Position numbers and translations under genes: made by a program. From Chitinophaga pinensis (GTDB lineage Bacteria > Bacteroidota > Bacteroidia > UKL13-3), in contig CAMDHZ010000012.1 of assembly GCA_945898275.1 (NCBI GenBank), positions 1-64,000 of the forward strand: a stretch of DNA of 64,000 nucleotides, written 5' to 3'. Under the pieces are notes generated by a model. That model saw only the letters and a program-made list of their open reading frames with translations, was not told the DNA's origin and searched no databases. Positions 51,270 through 60,652 of this stretch are shown here, piece after piece (position 1 is the stretch's first letter; every line of letters begins with the position of its first letter).

Positions 51270-53147
51270 TTATTTAACCACTAATACTGGAATATCCAAT
51301 TTATGCCGCACTGCTTCAACAGTGCTTCCAAATAACAAGTCCTTTATTCCTTTATGTCCATGTGCCCCCAAAACAAGGAGCTGTGAATTGCTTTCAATAA
51401 CAATCTTTGATATCCCTTTAGCTCTTGCTCCATACCCAAGCACATAATCCACCTTGTACCCACTTGCCTCTAATTGATTTGCATATTCTTTCATAACTCC
51501 AGCATCATATAAAGACTCTTCATCCATAACCTCTTCCCCATACTTAACAGCCGTAGCAGATTCTATAATATGAATTAATACATACGCTGTTTGCTTCCCC
51601 CCTAAACTTACTGCATGCTGAATACTTAATTTATCTTGCTTACTAAAATCAACAGCTATAGCAATCTTGTCAAATTTTGAAACCTTTTCAAATATGAGTT
51701 TATCTACGGGTAAATGCGGTGTCAATCGCATACTTCTGGCCTTTTTAAACCAAGGATGAAAGCTTATATATCCTAATAAACCGCCTACGTAAGTTAATAC
51801 TATGAAAATTAGGTAGCTAAAAATTTGGTTTGACCCTACCTCCGAACTTCTAAATCTCGTTACTTCATCAATTACTAAGCGAATGTTTAATCCAACAATA
51901 ATTATGGCAGATGTCCATGCTAATATCTTTACCCAAGGCTTGTTCTTAAATTCACCCATTAACTCTGGATTATTCGTAAAGTGAATTAAAGGAATTACAG
52001 CAAATCCAAGTTGCAAACTCAAAATCACTTGGCTCAAAATGAGTAATTCTCCAAGCTCCCTATCTCCAAAAAATACGAGCGTAATTACGGCAGGTAAAAC
52101 AGCAATTAAGCGTGTTAGCAATCGTCTAATCCACGGGCTGATTCTTAAATTTAAATAACCTTCCATTACGATTTGCCCAGCCAATGTTCCAGTAATGGTA
52201 GAACTTTGTCCGGCAGCAATTAAAGCAATAGCAAATAAGGTAGGTGCCATGTTTCCAAAAATTCCGTTTAACAACGTATGCGCATCGGTAATGTCTGCAA
52301 CACTATAATGACCATTTTTGTAAAAAGCGGCTGCTGCCAAAATAAGAATGGCTGCATTCACAAAAAATGCTGCATTTAACGCTATTGCCGAATCTAAAAA
52401 ATTGTACTTTAATGCACCTTTTATTCCCTCTTTGTTCTTTTTTATTTTTCTGGTTTGAACCAAAGAAGAATGAAGATATAAGTTATGAGGCATCACGGTT
52501 GCGCCAATTATGCCAATTGCAATGTAAAGCGACTCTCCATTTAATGCGCTAGGAATAAAACCACTAGCTATTTGGCTAAATTCAGGTTTAACAATAAGCA
52601 TTTCGGCAAAAAATGAAAGTCCGATAATGCTCACCAGACTCACAATAAATAACTCAATCTTTCTGATTCCTTTATTTATCAAAAACAACAGTAAAAAAGT
52701 ATCCAAAACGGTAATAAGTACTCCATACAATAATGGCAAATCAAATAATAAATTTAACCCAATTGCCATTCCAATAATCTCGGCTAAATCTGTTGCGGCA
52801 ATTGCAATTTCTGCAAGTCCATACAATGAATAGTTAACCCATGATGGGTATTGCTGCCTGCTGGCTTGGGCCAAATCCCATCCTTTGACAATACCTAATT
52901 TCGCTGATAAGGTTTGCAATAAAAGTGCAATCCAATTACTTAATAATAATACCCAAATTAAACTATAGCCAAACCTGCTACCCCCGGCAATGTCTGTGGC
53001 CCAATTACCTGGGTCCATATAGCCCACACTTACTAAATAGGCGGGACCAATAAAGGCAAGAAATCGTCGCCAACTGCCCGAACTTTTAGTAGTATCTACA
53101 CTTTCATGCACCTCACTTAATGACTTTTCCGACATTTCTTTTTTCAT
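51270..53147 (-). CDS. mntH: Nramp-family Mn(II)/divalent metal transporter with UspA domain
   Basis: A protein of 625 residues. Membrane part (about 30-455, 11 spans) with the Nramp metal site D45-P-G-N48 in SVGYMDPGNWATDI and the span-6 motif GATVMPHNLYLHSSLV. The C-terminal 140 residues (FDKIAIAVDFSKQDKLSIQHAVSLGGKQTAYVLIHIIES to LLFGSTVEAVRHKLDIPVLVVK) are a universal-stress-protein domain with the GxxGxxxLLxGS ATP-site motif. Proton-driven Mn uptake is expected. Translationally coupled to mntR (4-base overlap), so manganese repression by MntR is likely. Confidence 0.92.
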   Translation of the reverse strand: MKKEMSEKSLSEVHESVDTTKSSGSWRRFLAFIGPAYLVSVGYMDPGNWATDIAGGSRFGYSLIWVLLLSNWIALLLQTLSAKLGIVKGWDLAQASRQQYPSWVNYSLYGLAEIAIAATDLAEIIGMAIGLNLLFDLPLLYGVLITVLDTFLLLFLINKGIRKIELFIVSLVSIIGLSFFAEMLIVKPEFSQIASGFIPSALNGESLYIAIGIIGATVMPHNLYLHSSLVQTRKIKKNKEGIKGALKYNFLDSAIALNAAFFVNAAILILAAAAFYKNGHYSVADITDAHTLLNGIFGNMAPTLFAIALIAAGQSSTITGTLAGQIVMEGYLNLRISPWIRRLLTRLIAVLPAVITLVFFGDRELGELLILSQVILSLQLGFAVIPLIHFTNNPELMGEFKNKPWVKILAWTSAIIIVGLNIRLVIDEVTRFRSSEVGSNQIFSYLIFIVLTYVGGLLGYISFHPWFKKARSMRLTPHLPVDKLIFEKVSKFDKIAIAVDFSKQDKLSIQHAVSLGGKQTAYVLIHIIESATAVKYGEEVMDEESLYDAGVMKEYANQLEASGYKVDYVLGYGARAKGISKIVIESNSQLLVLGAHGHKGIKDLLFGSTVEAVRHKLDIPVLVVK

Positions 53148-53806
53148 CTAGATTTTTTCAATAAAACGTTTCGAGCAACTTCATTGCTAATCATTATTGG
53201 AATTCCTCCCTCTATTTTTATTCTAAGTGATTGGTCAAAATCACTTTTAGAAACAATTTCAATTCCTTTCCCTAGAACCAGTTGGTTCTTTTCTAAATGT
53301 TGCAGAAACAAACTGCTATGATTTACCACTCCGCTGATCACGCCAAATTCACCAATTCCCAATTCACTAACTTTATATAGTTCAATTCTTTGGATCAACC
53401 CATTCTTTCCAGGAATAGGATCTCCATGCGGGTCGTTTTCGGGAAAACCAAGAAATTCATCTAAGCAATCAATTAATTTGGTTGACTTTATGTGCTCTAG
53501 TTGTTCGGCAATATCATGCACTTCATCCCAAGAAAAGTTCAGCTTGTCGTATAAAAAAGTCTCCCATAACCTGTGCTTTCTAATCATTTCCAAAGCCATC
53601 TTTCTGCCTGTCTCTGTTAACTCTACTCCTTTGTATTTGGCATAACTGAGTAATTTTTTCTCAGATAACTTTTTAATCATGTCGGTAACAGATGCCGCTT
53701 TTGTTTGCATGATCTCTGCAATTGCATTGGTATTAACGGAAATTCCTGACTTTTCTTGAAGTTTATAAATTGCTTTTATATAGTTCTCTTCTGTAAATGA
53801 ATACAT
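53144..53806 (-). CDS. mntR: DtxR/MntR-family metal-dependent repressor
   Basis: A protein of 220 residues. Winged helix (EENYIKAIYKLQEKSGISVNTNAIAEIMQTKAASVTDMIKKLSEKKLLSYAKYKGVELTETG), dimerisation/metal domain (ALEMIRKHRLWETFLYDKLNFSWDEVHDIAEQLEHI and GFPENDPHGDPIPG, with H and E/D ligands), and an SH3-like FeoA C-terminal domain. It senses Mn (or Fe) and represses metal uptake. A perfect 28-bp palindrome lies in its promoter, and mntH follows with a 4-base overlap. Confidence 0.93.
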   Translation of the reverse strand: MYSFTEENYIKAIYKLQEKSGISVNTNAIAEIMQTKAASVTDMIKKLSEKKLLSYAKYKGVELTETGRKMALEMIRKHRLWETFLYDKLNFSWDEVHDIAEQLEHIKSTKLIDCLDEFLGFPENDPHGDPIPGKNGLIQRIELYKVSELGIGEFGVISGVVNHSSLFLQHLEKNQLVLGKGIEIVSKSDFDQSLRIKIEGGIPIMISNEVARNVLLKKSR

Positions 53807-53817
53807 ATCGCAATAAT

Positions 53818-53845
53818 AATATTTTTAGACTAGTCTAAAAATATT
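53818..53845. promoter_or_regulatory. 28-bp perfect palindrome, putative MntR operator
   Basis: Core TTTTTAGACTAGTCTAAAAA within a 28-bp exact palindrome, 12 bases upstream of the mntR ATG. The TTTAGnnTnnnCTAAA pattern is close to DtxR/MntR boxes of other bacteria. It would give metal-dependent autoregulation of the mntR-mntH operon and could also affect the divergent gene at 53908. Confidence 0.85.
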
Positions 53846-53907
53846 TTTTCATTTAATCTTAAAATCAATTTTTTATTTAAGCTGTTCATTCTTTAATATT
53901 GAATCAT

Positions 53908-54072
53908 ATGTGGAAAAAGTTTAGTTCTTATATCGCTTTCTGGAGAAAACCAGATCCTGACAGTCCGTCATCCTTTAATTTAAAAGTCATGCACGGAATC
54001 AATAGGATAAGTATATTTATGTTCATTTTTGCGCTAGTTGTCATAGTAATTCGGCTGGTACGGTCTTTGTAA
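53908..54072 (+). CDS. Small single-span membrane protein (DUF6728-like)
   Basis: 54 residues, opening MWKKFSSYIAFWRKPDPDSP and ending in a hydrophobic span (ISIFMFIFALVVIVIRLV). The FNLKVMHGINRIS stretch before the span resembles small Bacteroidota proteins of the DUF6728 type. It is 23 bases upstream of the Zn peptidase on the same strand, and about 60 bases from the MntR operator on the divergent side. Function unknown. Confidence 0.65.
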   Translation: MWKKFSSYIAFWRKPDPDSPSSFNLKVMHGINRISIFMFIFALVVIVIRLVRSL

Positions 54073-54095
54073 ATTTTCATTTAAATTTTAATAGC

Positions 54096-54767
54096 ATGAT
54101 TATATATATTATTATTCCATTGGCATTAAGTTTTTATGTTAGTTGGAGGTTTAAGTCAAAGGTAAAAGAGTATTCGCAAGTAGGTCTTGCCAACCAAATG
54201 ACTGGCGCTGAGATTGCTGCCATGATGTTAAGAGATAATGGCATTTATGATGTAGAAATTTTGAGTTCTGAAGGAGAACTTACAGACCATTATAACCCAG
54301 AGAAAAAAACAGTTAATTTAAGTCATGATGTTTATTATGGCAGAAGCGTAATTGCTGCTGCAGTTTCTGCGCACGAGGTTGGTCATGCCGTGCAACACGC
54401 AAAAGGTTATGCTTGGTTAAAGTTTAGATCTTCTGTAGTACCTGTGGTTAGCATTGCTTCAAAATATGTGCAATGGATTCTTTTAATTGGTGTTTTCACT
54501 GTTAATGCCTTTCCAGCCTTATTACTTTTAGGAATTGTTTTATTTGCCTTAACAACCATATTTTCAGTTATTACCTTACCAGTAGAATTTGATGCAAGTA
54601 AAAGAGCCTTGGCTTGGTTAGACACAAAAGGAATTGTGAGAAAAGAGGAATATCCAATGACCAAAGATGCCTTAAAATGGGCAGCTAGCACTTACATTGT
54701 TGCAGCAATTGCCTCAATAGCAACCTTACTATACTACCTTCAAATATATATGGGAAGAAGAGATTAA
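54096..54767 (+). CDS. Neutral zinc metallopeptidase, membrane-bound (Zn_peptidase_2 type)
   Basis: A protein of 223 residues. An N-terminal span (MIIYIIIPLALSFYVSWRF), then catalytic HEVGH (H93, E94, H97) in AAAVSAHEVGHAVQHAKGYAWLKFRSSVVP, then two more spans (about 118-160, 200-220), with DASKRALAWLD-type text (EFDASKRALAWL) giving the third ligand region. Family PF04298, role largely unknown. Follows the small membrane protein and precedes prmC by 22 bases, so probably one transcript. Confidence 0.9.
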   Translation: MIIYIIIPLALSFYVSWRFKSKVKEYSQVGLANQMTGAEIAAMMLRDNGIYDVEILSSEGELTDHYNPEKKTVNLSHDVYYGRSVIAAAVSAHEVGHAVQHAKGYAWLKFRSSVVPVVSIASKYVQWILLIGVFTVNAFPALLLLGIVLFALTTIFSVITLPVEFDASKRALAWLDTKGIVRKEEYPMTKDALKWAASTYIVAAIASIATLLYYLQIYMGRRD

Positions 54768-54789
54768 TCTCCCTTAGTTATTATCCGCT

Positions 54790-55632
54790 TTGAATTCGAC
54801 TGAATACTTTACCTTATTGGTTAAAGACTTATGCCAACTTTATGATGAAAATGAGGCAAAAGCCCTCTCCTATTGGATATTTGAAGACATTCTCCTCATT
54901 AAAAGAGCGCACCTAAAACTCATAGAAAAGGAGTTAAATTTAGGCGAAGAATTAAAGTTGAACCAAGTTAAAGTAAGACTGCTCAAAGGCGAACCTTTGC
55001 AATACATTCTAGGCTATGCATGGTTTAAAGACTTAGTATTTAAGGTAAATCCAAGTGTGCTCATTCCTCGCCCAGAAACCGAAGAACTTGTAGATTGGGT
55101 GCTAATCGAACAGCGTAATTCAAATTCGTTTCTAGACATTGGCACAGGAAGCGGATGTATTGCCATAAGCTTAAAACAGGCCTTGCCTTTAAAAGAAGTT
55201 ACGGCAGTTGACATTTCTGAGGAGGCGCTGGCAGTTGCGGCAAGCAATGCCAAACAAAACAATTGCAAAGTGAATTTTATTTTAGCCTCTGCATTAAGTT
55301 CAAGTGGACATCAAACCCTACAAAACTTAAATGCAGAGGTTTGGGTAAGCAATCCGCCCTATATTTTGGCCTCAGAAATGACGCAAATGCACCCTAATGT
55401 GCTAGAATTTGAACCTCATTTAGCACTGTTTGTAAATGATACAGACCCCTTACTTTTCTATAAAGAAATCACTAACGCTTTCCTAGGTTCAAACCGAACC
55501 CATAGCCTTTACTTTGAAACAAGTGAGTTTTATGAGGAAGCCTTGAACCAATGGCTACCGTCGACGGGCTTAAAAAGCCATTTACGTAAAGACATGCAAG
55601 GGAAAACACGGATGCTTAAGTTGATGAAATAA
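54790..55632 (+). CDS. prmC: Peptide chain release factor N5-glutamine methyltransferase
   Basis: A protein of 280 residues. N-terminal helical domain, then GEPLQYILGYAWFKDLVFKVNPSVLIPRPETEELVDWVL (PrmC signature), SAM motif FLDIGTGSGCIAISL, and catalytic WVSNPPYI. It methylates the GGQ glutamine of RF1/RF2. The start is TTG at 54790: an in-frame TAG lies five codons upstream and no ATG is available near the N-terminus. Carries GGTTCAAACC at 55486 (GSNRT). Confidence 0.93.
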   Translation: MNSTEYFTLLVKDLCQLYDENEAKALSYWIFEDILLIKRAHLKLIEKELNLGEELKLNQVKVRLLKGEPLQYILGYAWFKDLVFKVNPSVLIPRPETEELVDWVLIEQRNSNSFLDIGTGSGCIAISLKQALPLKEVTAVDISEEALAVAASNAKQNNCKVNFILASALSSSGHQTLQNLNAEVWVSNPPYILASEMTQMHPNVLEFEPHLALFVNDTDPLLFYKEITNAFLGSNRTHSLYFETSEFYEEALNQWLPSTGLKSHLRKDMQGKTRMLKLMK

Positions 55633-55668
55633 TTTTATTATTTTGCCAGCTTAATATTCAAAATTTTA

Positions 55669-58605
55669 ATGAAGAGAATTTTACTGCTGGCTTTGCTTTG
55701 CATTCAATTACAAGCAAATGCCCAAACAAAAACTTTTGTTAACGAAACCAAGCAATCTCCAGATGGCAAATACACCTACACCATCGTTAGCAACGACCCT
55801 TTGAAAGCGCGCACCTATGTGCTAAAAAATGGGCTTACGGTGATATTGGCCGAAAACCACAAGGAGCCACGCATTCAAACTTATATTGCAACAAAGGCTG
55901 GCAGTAAAAACGACCCAGCAGACAATACAGGATTGGCGCATTACCTTGAGCATATGTTGTTTAAGGGTACAGACAAGTATGGCACTAAAGATTGGGCAAA
56001 AGAAAAAGTGCAATTAGACATTATTGATGGCTTGTATGAACAATACAATAAAACCACCGATGAGGCAAAGCGCAAGCAAATTTATAAGGCCATTGACTCT
56101 GTGAGTGGCGTGGCCAGCAAATTTGCCATTGCCAATGAATATGATAAGTTAATGCAAGGCATAGGCGCACAAGGAACCAATGCTTTTACCTCTTTGGAGC
56201 AAACTGTTTATGTGAATGATATTCCACAAAACAATATCGAAAAATGGTTGCAAATAGAAGGTGAGCGCTTTAGAAATCCTATTCTTCGCTTGTTTCATAC
56301 CGAGTTAGAAGCGGTGTATGAAGAGAAAAATATCTCCTTAGATAATGACGGCAGAAAGGTGTTTGAAGCCATGATGACTGCTTTGTTTAAAAACCATACT
56401 TACGGTACTCAAACTACCATTGGAACCGTAGAACATTTGAAAAACCCTTCGCTTATCAAAATAAGAAACTATTACAACACCTATTATGTGCCCAATAACA
56501 TGGCCATCGTATTAGCAGGAGATTTCGACTCAGATAAAACCATCGCTTTAATAGATAAGTATTTTGCTTATATGCAGCCAAAAGAGGTACCAGCCTTTAG
56601 TTTTAAACCAGAGGTAGGAAGAAATGCTCCAGAAGAAATTTCAATATTTGGTCCGGATGCTGAAAACATTATGATTGGTTATAGATTGCCAGGAGCTGGT
56701 ACAAAAGAAGCCCGCATGTTGATGTTAGTTGACATGCTTTTATCCAATTCAAAATCGGGTTTAATAGATTTGAACCTAGTTAAAAAGCAAGCAGTATTGA
56801 GCGCAGGTTCTTCTTATTGGACCAATAAAGATTATAGCATAGCCTTTCTTCAAGGGAAACCTAAAAAAGACCAAAGCCTAGAAGAACTAAAAAATCTTTT
56901 GTTGGCTCAAGTTGAGAAAGTGAAAAATGGAGAATTTAATGAGGCAGAGGTAAAAGCAATAATTGATAATTTAAAAGTCTATAAAATCAAAGAAAGAGAA
57001 AGCAACGATGGTAGAGCCAGTGCGCTGTTGGATGCTTTTGTAACAGGCAGAAACTGGGCAGATGCCTCAGCTGATTTGTCGGAACTTGATAAAATCACCA
57101 AGGCAGAATTGGTTGCTTTTGCCAACACCTATTATACCAATGATTTTGTAGTTATTTATAAACGTAGTGGTGAAGATAAAAGCACAGTTAAGATAGAAAA
57201 GCCACAAATTACTCCAGTTGATGTGAACAGAGATGAGGTATCACCATTTGTTAAAAATATGACTGAATCTCCATCGCCTAAAATTTCTCCAATTTTTGTT
57301 GACTTTAAGAAAGACATCAACTTTGGAAATTTGGGATGGGCACAAGTGTTGCAAGTTCAAAATACCGATAACGAATTGTTTCAATTGTATTATGTTTTAG
57401 ATATGGGCAAGTTTCATGATTTGAAACTACCAATGGCAATAAATTTGTTGCCTTATTTAGGAACTGATAAATATACAGCTGAGGAAATCAGTAAAGCCTT
57501 TTTCAACCTGGCTTGCGACTTTAATGTAAATGCTGGTAACGAGCAAGTGTATGTGTCGTTGAGTGGTTTATCTAAGAATTTTGAAGCAGCAGTAAGTTTG
57601 TTTGAGCATTTGCTAAAGAATGCAAAACCAGATCAAGCAGCTTTGCAATCTTTGGTAGAACGCACTTTAAAAGGTAGAGAAGATGCTAAGAAAAGTAAAG
57701 GAACTATTTTTAATGCTGCTTTGCAAAACTATGCCATGTTTGGAGCAAACAATCCATACAAACACATGCTAAAAACTGATGAGTTAAAGGCATTAAAAGC
57801 TGAAGAGCTAGTTAAGTATTTGCATGATTTAACAGCTTACCAGCACAAGATCATGTATTATGGCCCACTCACTTTAGATGGACTAAATAAAAGTTTAAGT
57901 AAGCTTCATAAATTAGCTAAGACAGCAAAAACCTATCCAACACCTGTAAGTTTTACAAGAAACAATACCAATGAGAATCAGGTTTACTTTGTAGATTATA
58001 AAATGGTTCAGGCAGAAATCATGTGGATGAGAAGATCTGTTGATGGATATGATGCTAAAAGAGATTCAGAAATTAAATTGTTCAATGAATATTTTGGCGG
58101 AGGTATGTCTTCAATTGTATTTCAAACCATTCGTGAGTCTAAGGCATTAGCCTATTCAACTTATTCAAGGTATACCATTCCTACCAAACCGCAAGACCCT
58201 TATTATATCATTGCTTATATTGGTACACAAGCTGATAAGTTTAATGAGGCTGTTCCAGCAATGAACGAGTTATTAACTAACTTACCTAAATCAGAAAATG
58301 GTTTTGAATCGGCAAAAGCTTCAATGATGAACAGCATAGAAACACAGCGGATAAATGATATGGATAAAATCTGGTACTATGAGACTTCAAGAAAAGTAGG
58401 TGTAACAGAAGATTTGCGCAAAAATTTGTATGATCAACTACCGAGTATGAGTTTTGATGCCGTACAAAATTTTCACCAAACCTACTACAAAAACCAAGCT
58501 TTTTCTTTCTGTATCATGGGTTCAAAAGAGAAATTAGACATGAAAGATTTAGAAAAATACGGAAAAGTTAAAGTGTTAAGTTTAGAGGATATTTTTGGAT
58601 ATTAA
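55669..58605 (+). CDS. Exported M16 (insulinase/pitrilysin) metallopeptidase
   Basis: A protein of 978 residues. Signal peptide MKRILLLALLCIQLQANAQ. The inverted zinc motif HYLEH (H91, E94, H95) in DNTGLAHYLEHMLFKGT with a downstream Glu in LFHTELEAVYEEKN completes the active site in the first M16 domain. A second inactive-type half (about 540-960) includes FNEYFGGGMSSIVFQTIRESKALAYSTYS. Full-length two-halves protein, as for periplasmic pitrilysin-like peptidases that clear peptides. Followed by a terminator embedded in the next, convergent gene. Confidence 0.92.
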   Translation: MKRILLLALLCIQLQANAQTKTFVNETKQSPDGKYTYTIVSNDPLKARTYVLKNGLTVILAENHKEPRIQTYIATKAGSKNDPADNTGLAHYLEHMLFKGTDKYGTKDWAKEKVQLDIIDGLYEQYNKTTDEAKRKQIYKAIDSVSGVASKFAIANEYDKLMQGIGAQGTNAFTSLEQTVYVNDIPQNNIEKWLQIEGERFRNPILRLFHTELEAVYEEKNISLDNDGRKVFEAMMTALFKNHTYGTQTTIGTVEHLKNPSLIKIRNYYNTYYVPNNMAIVLAGDFDSDKTIALIDKYFAYMQPKEVPAFSFKPEVGRNAPEEISIFGPDAENIMIGYRLPGAGTKEARMLMLVDMLLSNSKSGLIDLNLVKKQAVLSAGSSYWTNKDYSIAFLQGKPKKDQSLEELKNLLLAQVEKVKNGEFNEAEVKAIIDNLKVYKIKERESNDGRASALLDAFVTGRNWADASADLSELDKITKAELVAFANTYYTNDFVVIYKRSGEDKSTVKIEKPQITPVDVNRDEVSPFVKNMTESPSPKISPIFVDFKKDINFGNLGWAQVLQVQNTDNELFQLYYVLDMGKFHDLKLPMAINLLPYLGTDKYTAEEISKAFFNLACDFNVNAGNEQVYVSLSGLSKNFEAAVSLFEHLLKNAKPDQAALQSLVERTLKGREDAKKSKGTIFNAALQNYAMFGANNPYKHMLKTDELKALKAEELVKYLHDLTAYQHKIMYYGPLTLDGLNKSLSKLHKLAKTAKTYPTPVSFTRNNTNENQVYFVDYKMVQAEIMWMRRSVDGYDAKRDSEIKLFNEYFGGGMSSIVFQTIRESKALAYSTYSRYTIPTKPQDPYYIIAYIGTQADKFNEAVPAMNELLTNLPKSENGFESAKASMMNSIETQRINDMDKIWYYETSRKVGVTEDLRKNLYDQLPSMSFDAVQNFHQTYYKNQAFSFCIMGSKEKLDMKDLEKYGKVKVLSLEDIFGY

Positions 58606-58626
58606 AATTTAGTTTTTTTTAACGAT

Positions 58627-59061
58627 TTATTGTTTGAGGTGGGCTTCGTTTATTTCGAGGCTCACCTCTATTTTTTGTAGACATTCTACAACTACTTCTT
58701 CGCTGGTTTCAACAGAAACCACATGAAAATTTTTGATATTTCCTTTACTTATTGGAATGGTGAACTTAACCATACCATTTAAAATTTGCGACTCCGCAAT
58801 CTGCGTATATTCTTCATCAAACAACTTTGCCTTTAGGCCATTGCCACTAAAAGACTTATTACTAGCTATTACTTTAACAGGAATGCTAAAGGTAATATCG
58901 CCTTCTTTTGCGACGGCACTACTTACTTTTAGCTGCGCGCTTTTAATTGGTTCATCAATATGGGTAATTGATGCTAAGGTGTCTATTGATAGATCTCCTT
59001 TTACAAATAGTAAAAAGGGGACCAATACAAGAGACCAAAGATATTTTATCATGATTTTCAT
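58627..59061 (-). CDS. Small exported protein of unknown function
   Basis: 144 residues from the ATG at 59061; the longer frame from TTG 59085 is not favoured. N-terminal signal-like segment MKIMIKYLWSLVLVPFLLFVKG. The mature part is beta-rich (KEGDITFSIPVKVIASNKSFSGNGLKAKLFDEEYTQIAES, GMVKFTIPISKGNIKNFHVVSVETSEEVVVECLQKIEV), like a small Ig fold. No family recognised. Convergent with the M16 gene. Confidence 0.65.
   Translation of the reverse strand: MKIMIKYLWSLVLVPFLLFVKGDLSIDTLASITHIDEPIKSAQLKVSSAVAKEGDITFSIPVKVIASNKSFSGNGLKAKLFDEEYTQIAESQILNGMVKFTIPISKGNIKNFHVVSVETSEEVVVECLQKIEVSLEINEAHLKQ
58636..58676 (+). terminator. Terminator of the M16 gene, overlapping the convergent CDS
   Basis: 13-bp stem 58636-58648/58656-58668 (GAGGTGGGCTTCG with two G-T pairs), loop TTTATTT, then TATTTTTT. 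It lies in the last 15 codons of the minus-strand gene, so one DNA stretch serves as coding end and terminator. Confidence 0.7.
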
Positions 59062-59170
59062 ACTCGGGTACCTAATTACTAACAACGTACCAAAAGCATA
59101 AATATCTGATTAAAAGCAACTTAAAAATACACAAGTCTTGGGAATCAATCCCATTTCGGGACAATATTCC

Positions 59171-60340
59171 CTAATCCACGTATAACATCAACCCTTTGAG
59201 GTATTCCCCTTCTGGGTGATAGATGTTTATAGGATGATCGTCGGGCTGGCTCAATTGCCTGAGAATTCTCACATTTCTGCGAGTTTCTGCAGCAGCAGAA
59301 AATACAATTTTTCTAAATAAGTCTTTGTCGATATGCTGACTGCAACTATAGGTAAAGACCAAACCACCCTTTTTCACTCTATCTAATCCTAGAATGTTTA
59401 AGTTCTTATATCCCCTTGCTGCATTGTCTACGGAGCGGGCATTTTTTGCAAAGGCGGGTGGATCTAAAATAATAATATCGTAGAAATCGGTTGGTGCCTT
59501 TTTAAGAAATTCAAAACAATCCTCAATAAAAGACTCGTGTTTGCCTTTCCATTTGCCAAGGGCAACATTGTCTTCACAAAGTCCAATGGCATCTTTAGAA
59601 GAATCTACAGAATGAACCAAAGCTGCACCTGCCTCAAGCGCATATAAACTAAAGCCACCAGAGTAGCTAAAAGTGTTCAATACATTTTTACCATCAGACC
59701 ATGCACCTACCAATTTTCTATTTTCACGTTGATCCAAGAAGAAGCCTGTTTTCTGACCAGTTTCTACATTCACCGAAAACAGTACACCATATTCTTTCAC
59801 CACTATTGGCATTGGGCAAGTTTCGCCAATCCAGCGGCTACCCTCCTCTACTTGCTCTAATAGTTGCGTACTTTGTTTGGTTTTAACATAAATATATTTG
59901 AAACCTAATTCCTTAAGGCCTTCAAAAATAATTGGAGAGATTCGTTCGGTGCCTTTTATGAGCAATTGAATAACGGCTACTTCGCCATAAATATCGGTTA
60001 TAATTCCTGGAAAAAAATCTCCTTCAGCATGCAGCAAACGATAGCAATCTGTTTGAGCAGTAATTAGAAGCTTGCGAAGGGCAAATGCATTTTTAAGTTT
60101 AGATTTCCAATAATTTTCATCTAGTTCAATTTGGTCTGAACCAAACTCAAACAGGCGACAAGTGATTTGGCTGTTTGGAGAAAAGAATCCAAAACCCAGT
60201 AATTCGCCATGGTTGGTATGAACCGAAACGATATCGCCATTTTCTGCTTTGGGCAAGGTTTTAACAGCCCCGCTAAAAATCCAAGGATGTCTATTTAATA
60301 TAGAGCGTTCTCTGCCGCTCTTTAATATGAGTTGTTTCAA
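59171..60340 (-). CDS. RlmI-like class I rRNA (cytosine-C5) methyltransferase with PUA domain
   Basis: About 389 residues. PUA-type N-terminus (LKQLILKSGRERSILNRHPWIFSGAV, AENGDIVSVHTNHGELLGFGFFSPNSQITCRLF), then the methyltransferase core: GQKTGFFLDQRENRKLVGAWSDGKNVLNTFSYSGGFSLYALEAGAALVHSVDSS, FDIIILDPPAFAKNA (motif IV), and VFTYSCSQHIDKDLF with the catalytic Cys. RlmI methylates 23S rRNA C1962. No ATG exists near the start; TTG at 60340 (MKQLILKS) fits homologue length, while a TTG at 60370 is also open. Confidence 0.87.
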   Translation of the reverse strand: MKQLILKSGRERSILNRHPWIFSGAVKTLPKAENGDIVSVHTNHGELLGFGFFSPNSQITCRLFEFGSDQIELDENYWKSKLKNAFALRKLLITAQTDCYRLLHAEGDFFPGIITDIYGEVAVIQLLIKGTERISPIIFEGLKELGFKYIYVKTKQSTQLLEQVEEGSRWIGETCPMPIVVKEYGVLFSVNVETGQKTGFFLDQRENRKLVGAWSDGKNVLNTFSYSGGFSLYALEAGAALVHSVDSSKDAIGLCEDNVALGKWKGKHESFIEDCFEFLKKAPTDFYDIIILDPPAFAKNARSVDNAARGYKNLNILGLDRVKKGGLVFTYSCSQHIDKDLFRKIVFSAAAETRRNVRILRQLSQPDDHPINIYHPEGEYLKGLMLYVD

Positions 60341-60391
60341 TGCGTATAGGTTTGAGCCAATTTGGCGCAATATAGCTAATTTATTCGTATT

Positions 60392-60548
60392 GAACCTCTG
60401 CGAGGTTCTCGCAATTGGTCTAAAACCATATATAAAAATCGATGAAGAATTAACACAACAGTATTACTTTAATCTGACTTATAATCCCGAAGGGATTGAA
60501 TATGAGTAAAAAGTAACAAATGAAAATGGGGCGACCCCGAAGGGGTCG
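60392..60548. repeat. Three solitary REP-like hairpins
   Basis: GAACCTC-tgc-GAGGTTC (60392-60408), AATCCC-gaa-GGGATT (60483-60497) and CGACCCC-gaa-GGGGTCG (60532-60548), in the 280-base gap before the GH53 gene. The CCC-GAA-GGG cores resemble those at 6978 and 7113 near the second RAYT, though no transposase is here. Confidence 0.75.
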
Positions 60549-60652
60549 AATGTTGTTGGTCTATAGGCACAAATGTTTATGCCAAAATACATTTGAATTA
60601 ATACAATCTTTATTTTAGTTTTTATCAAAGGAATTTAGGTTAAAATTGTGTT

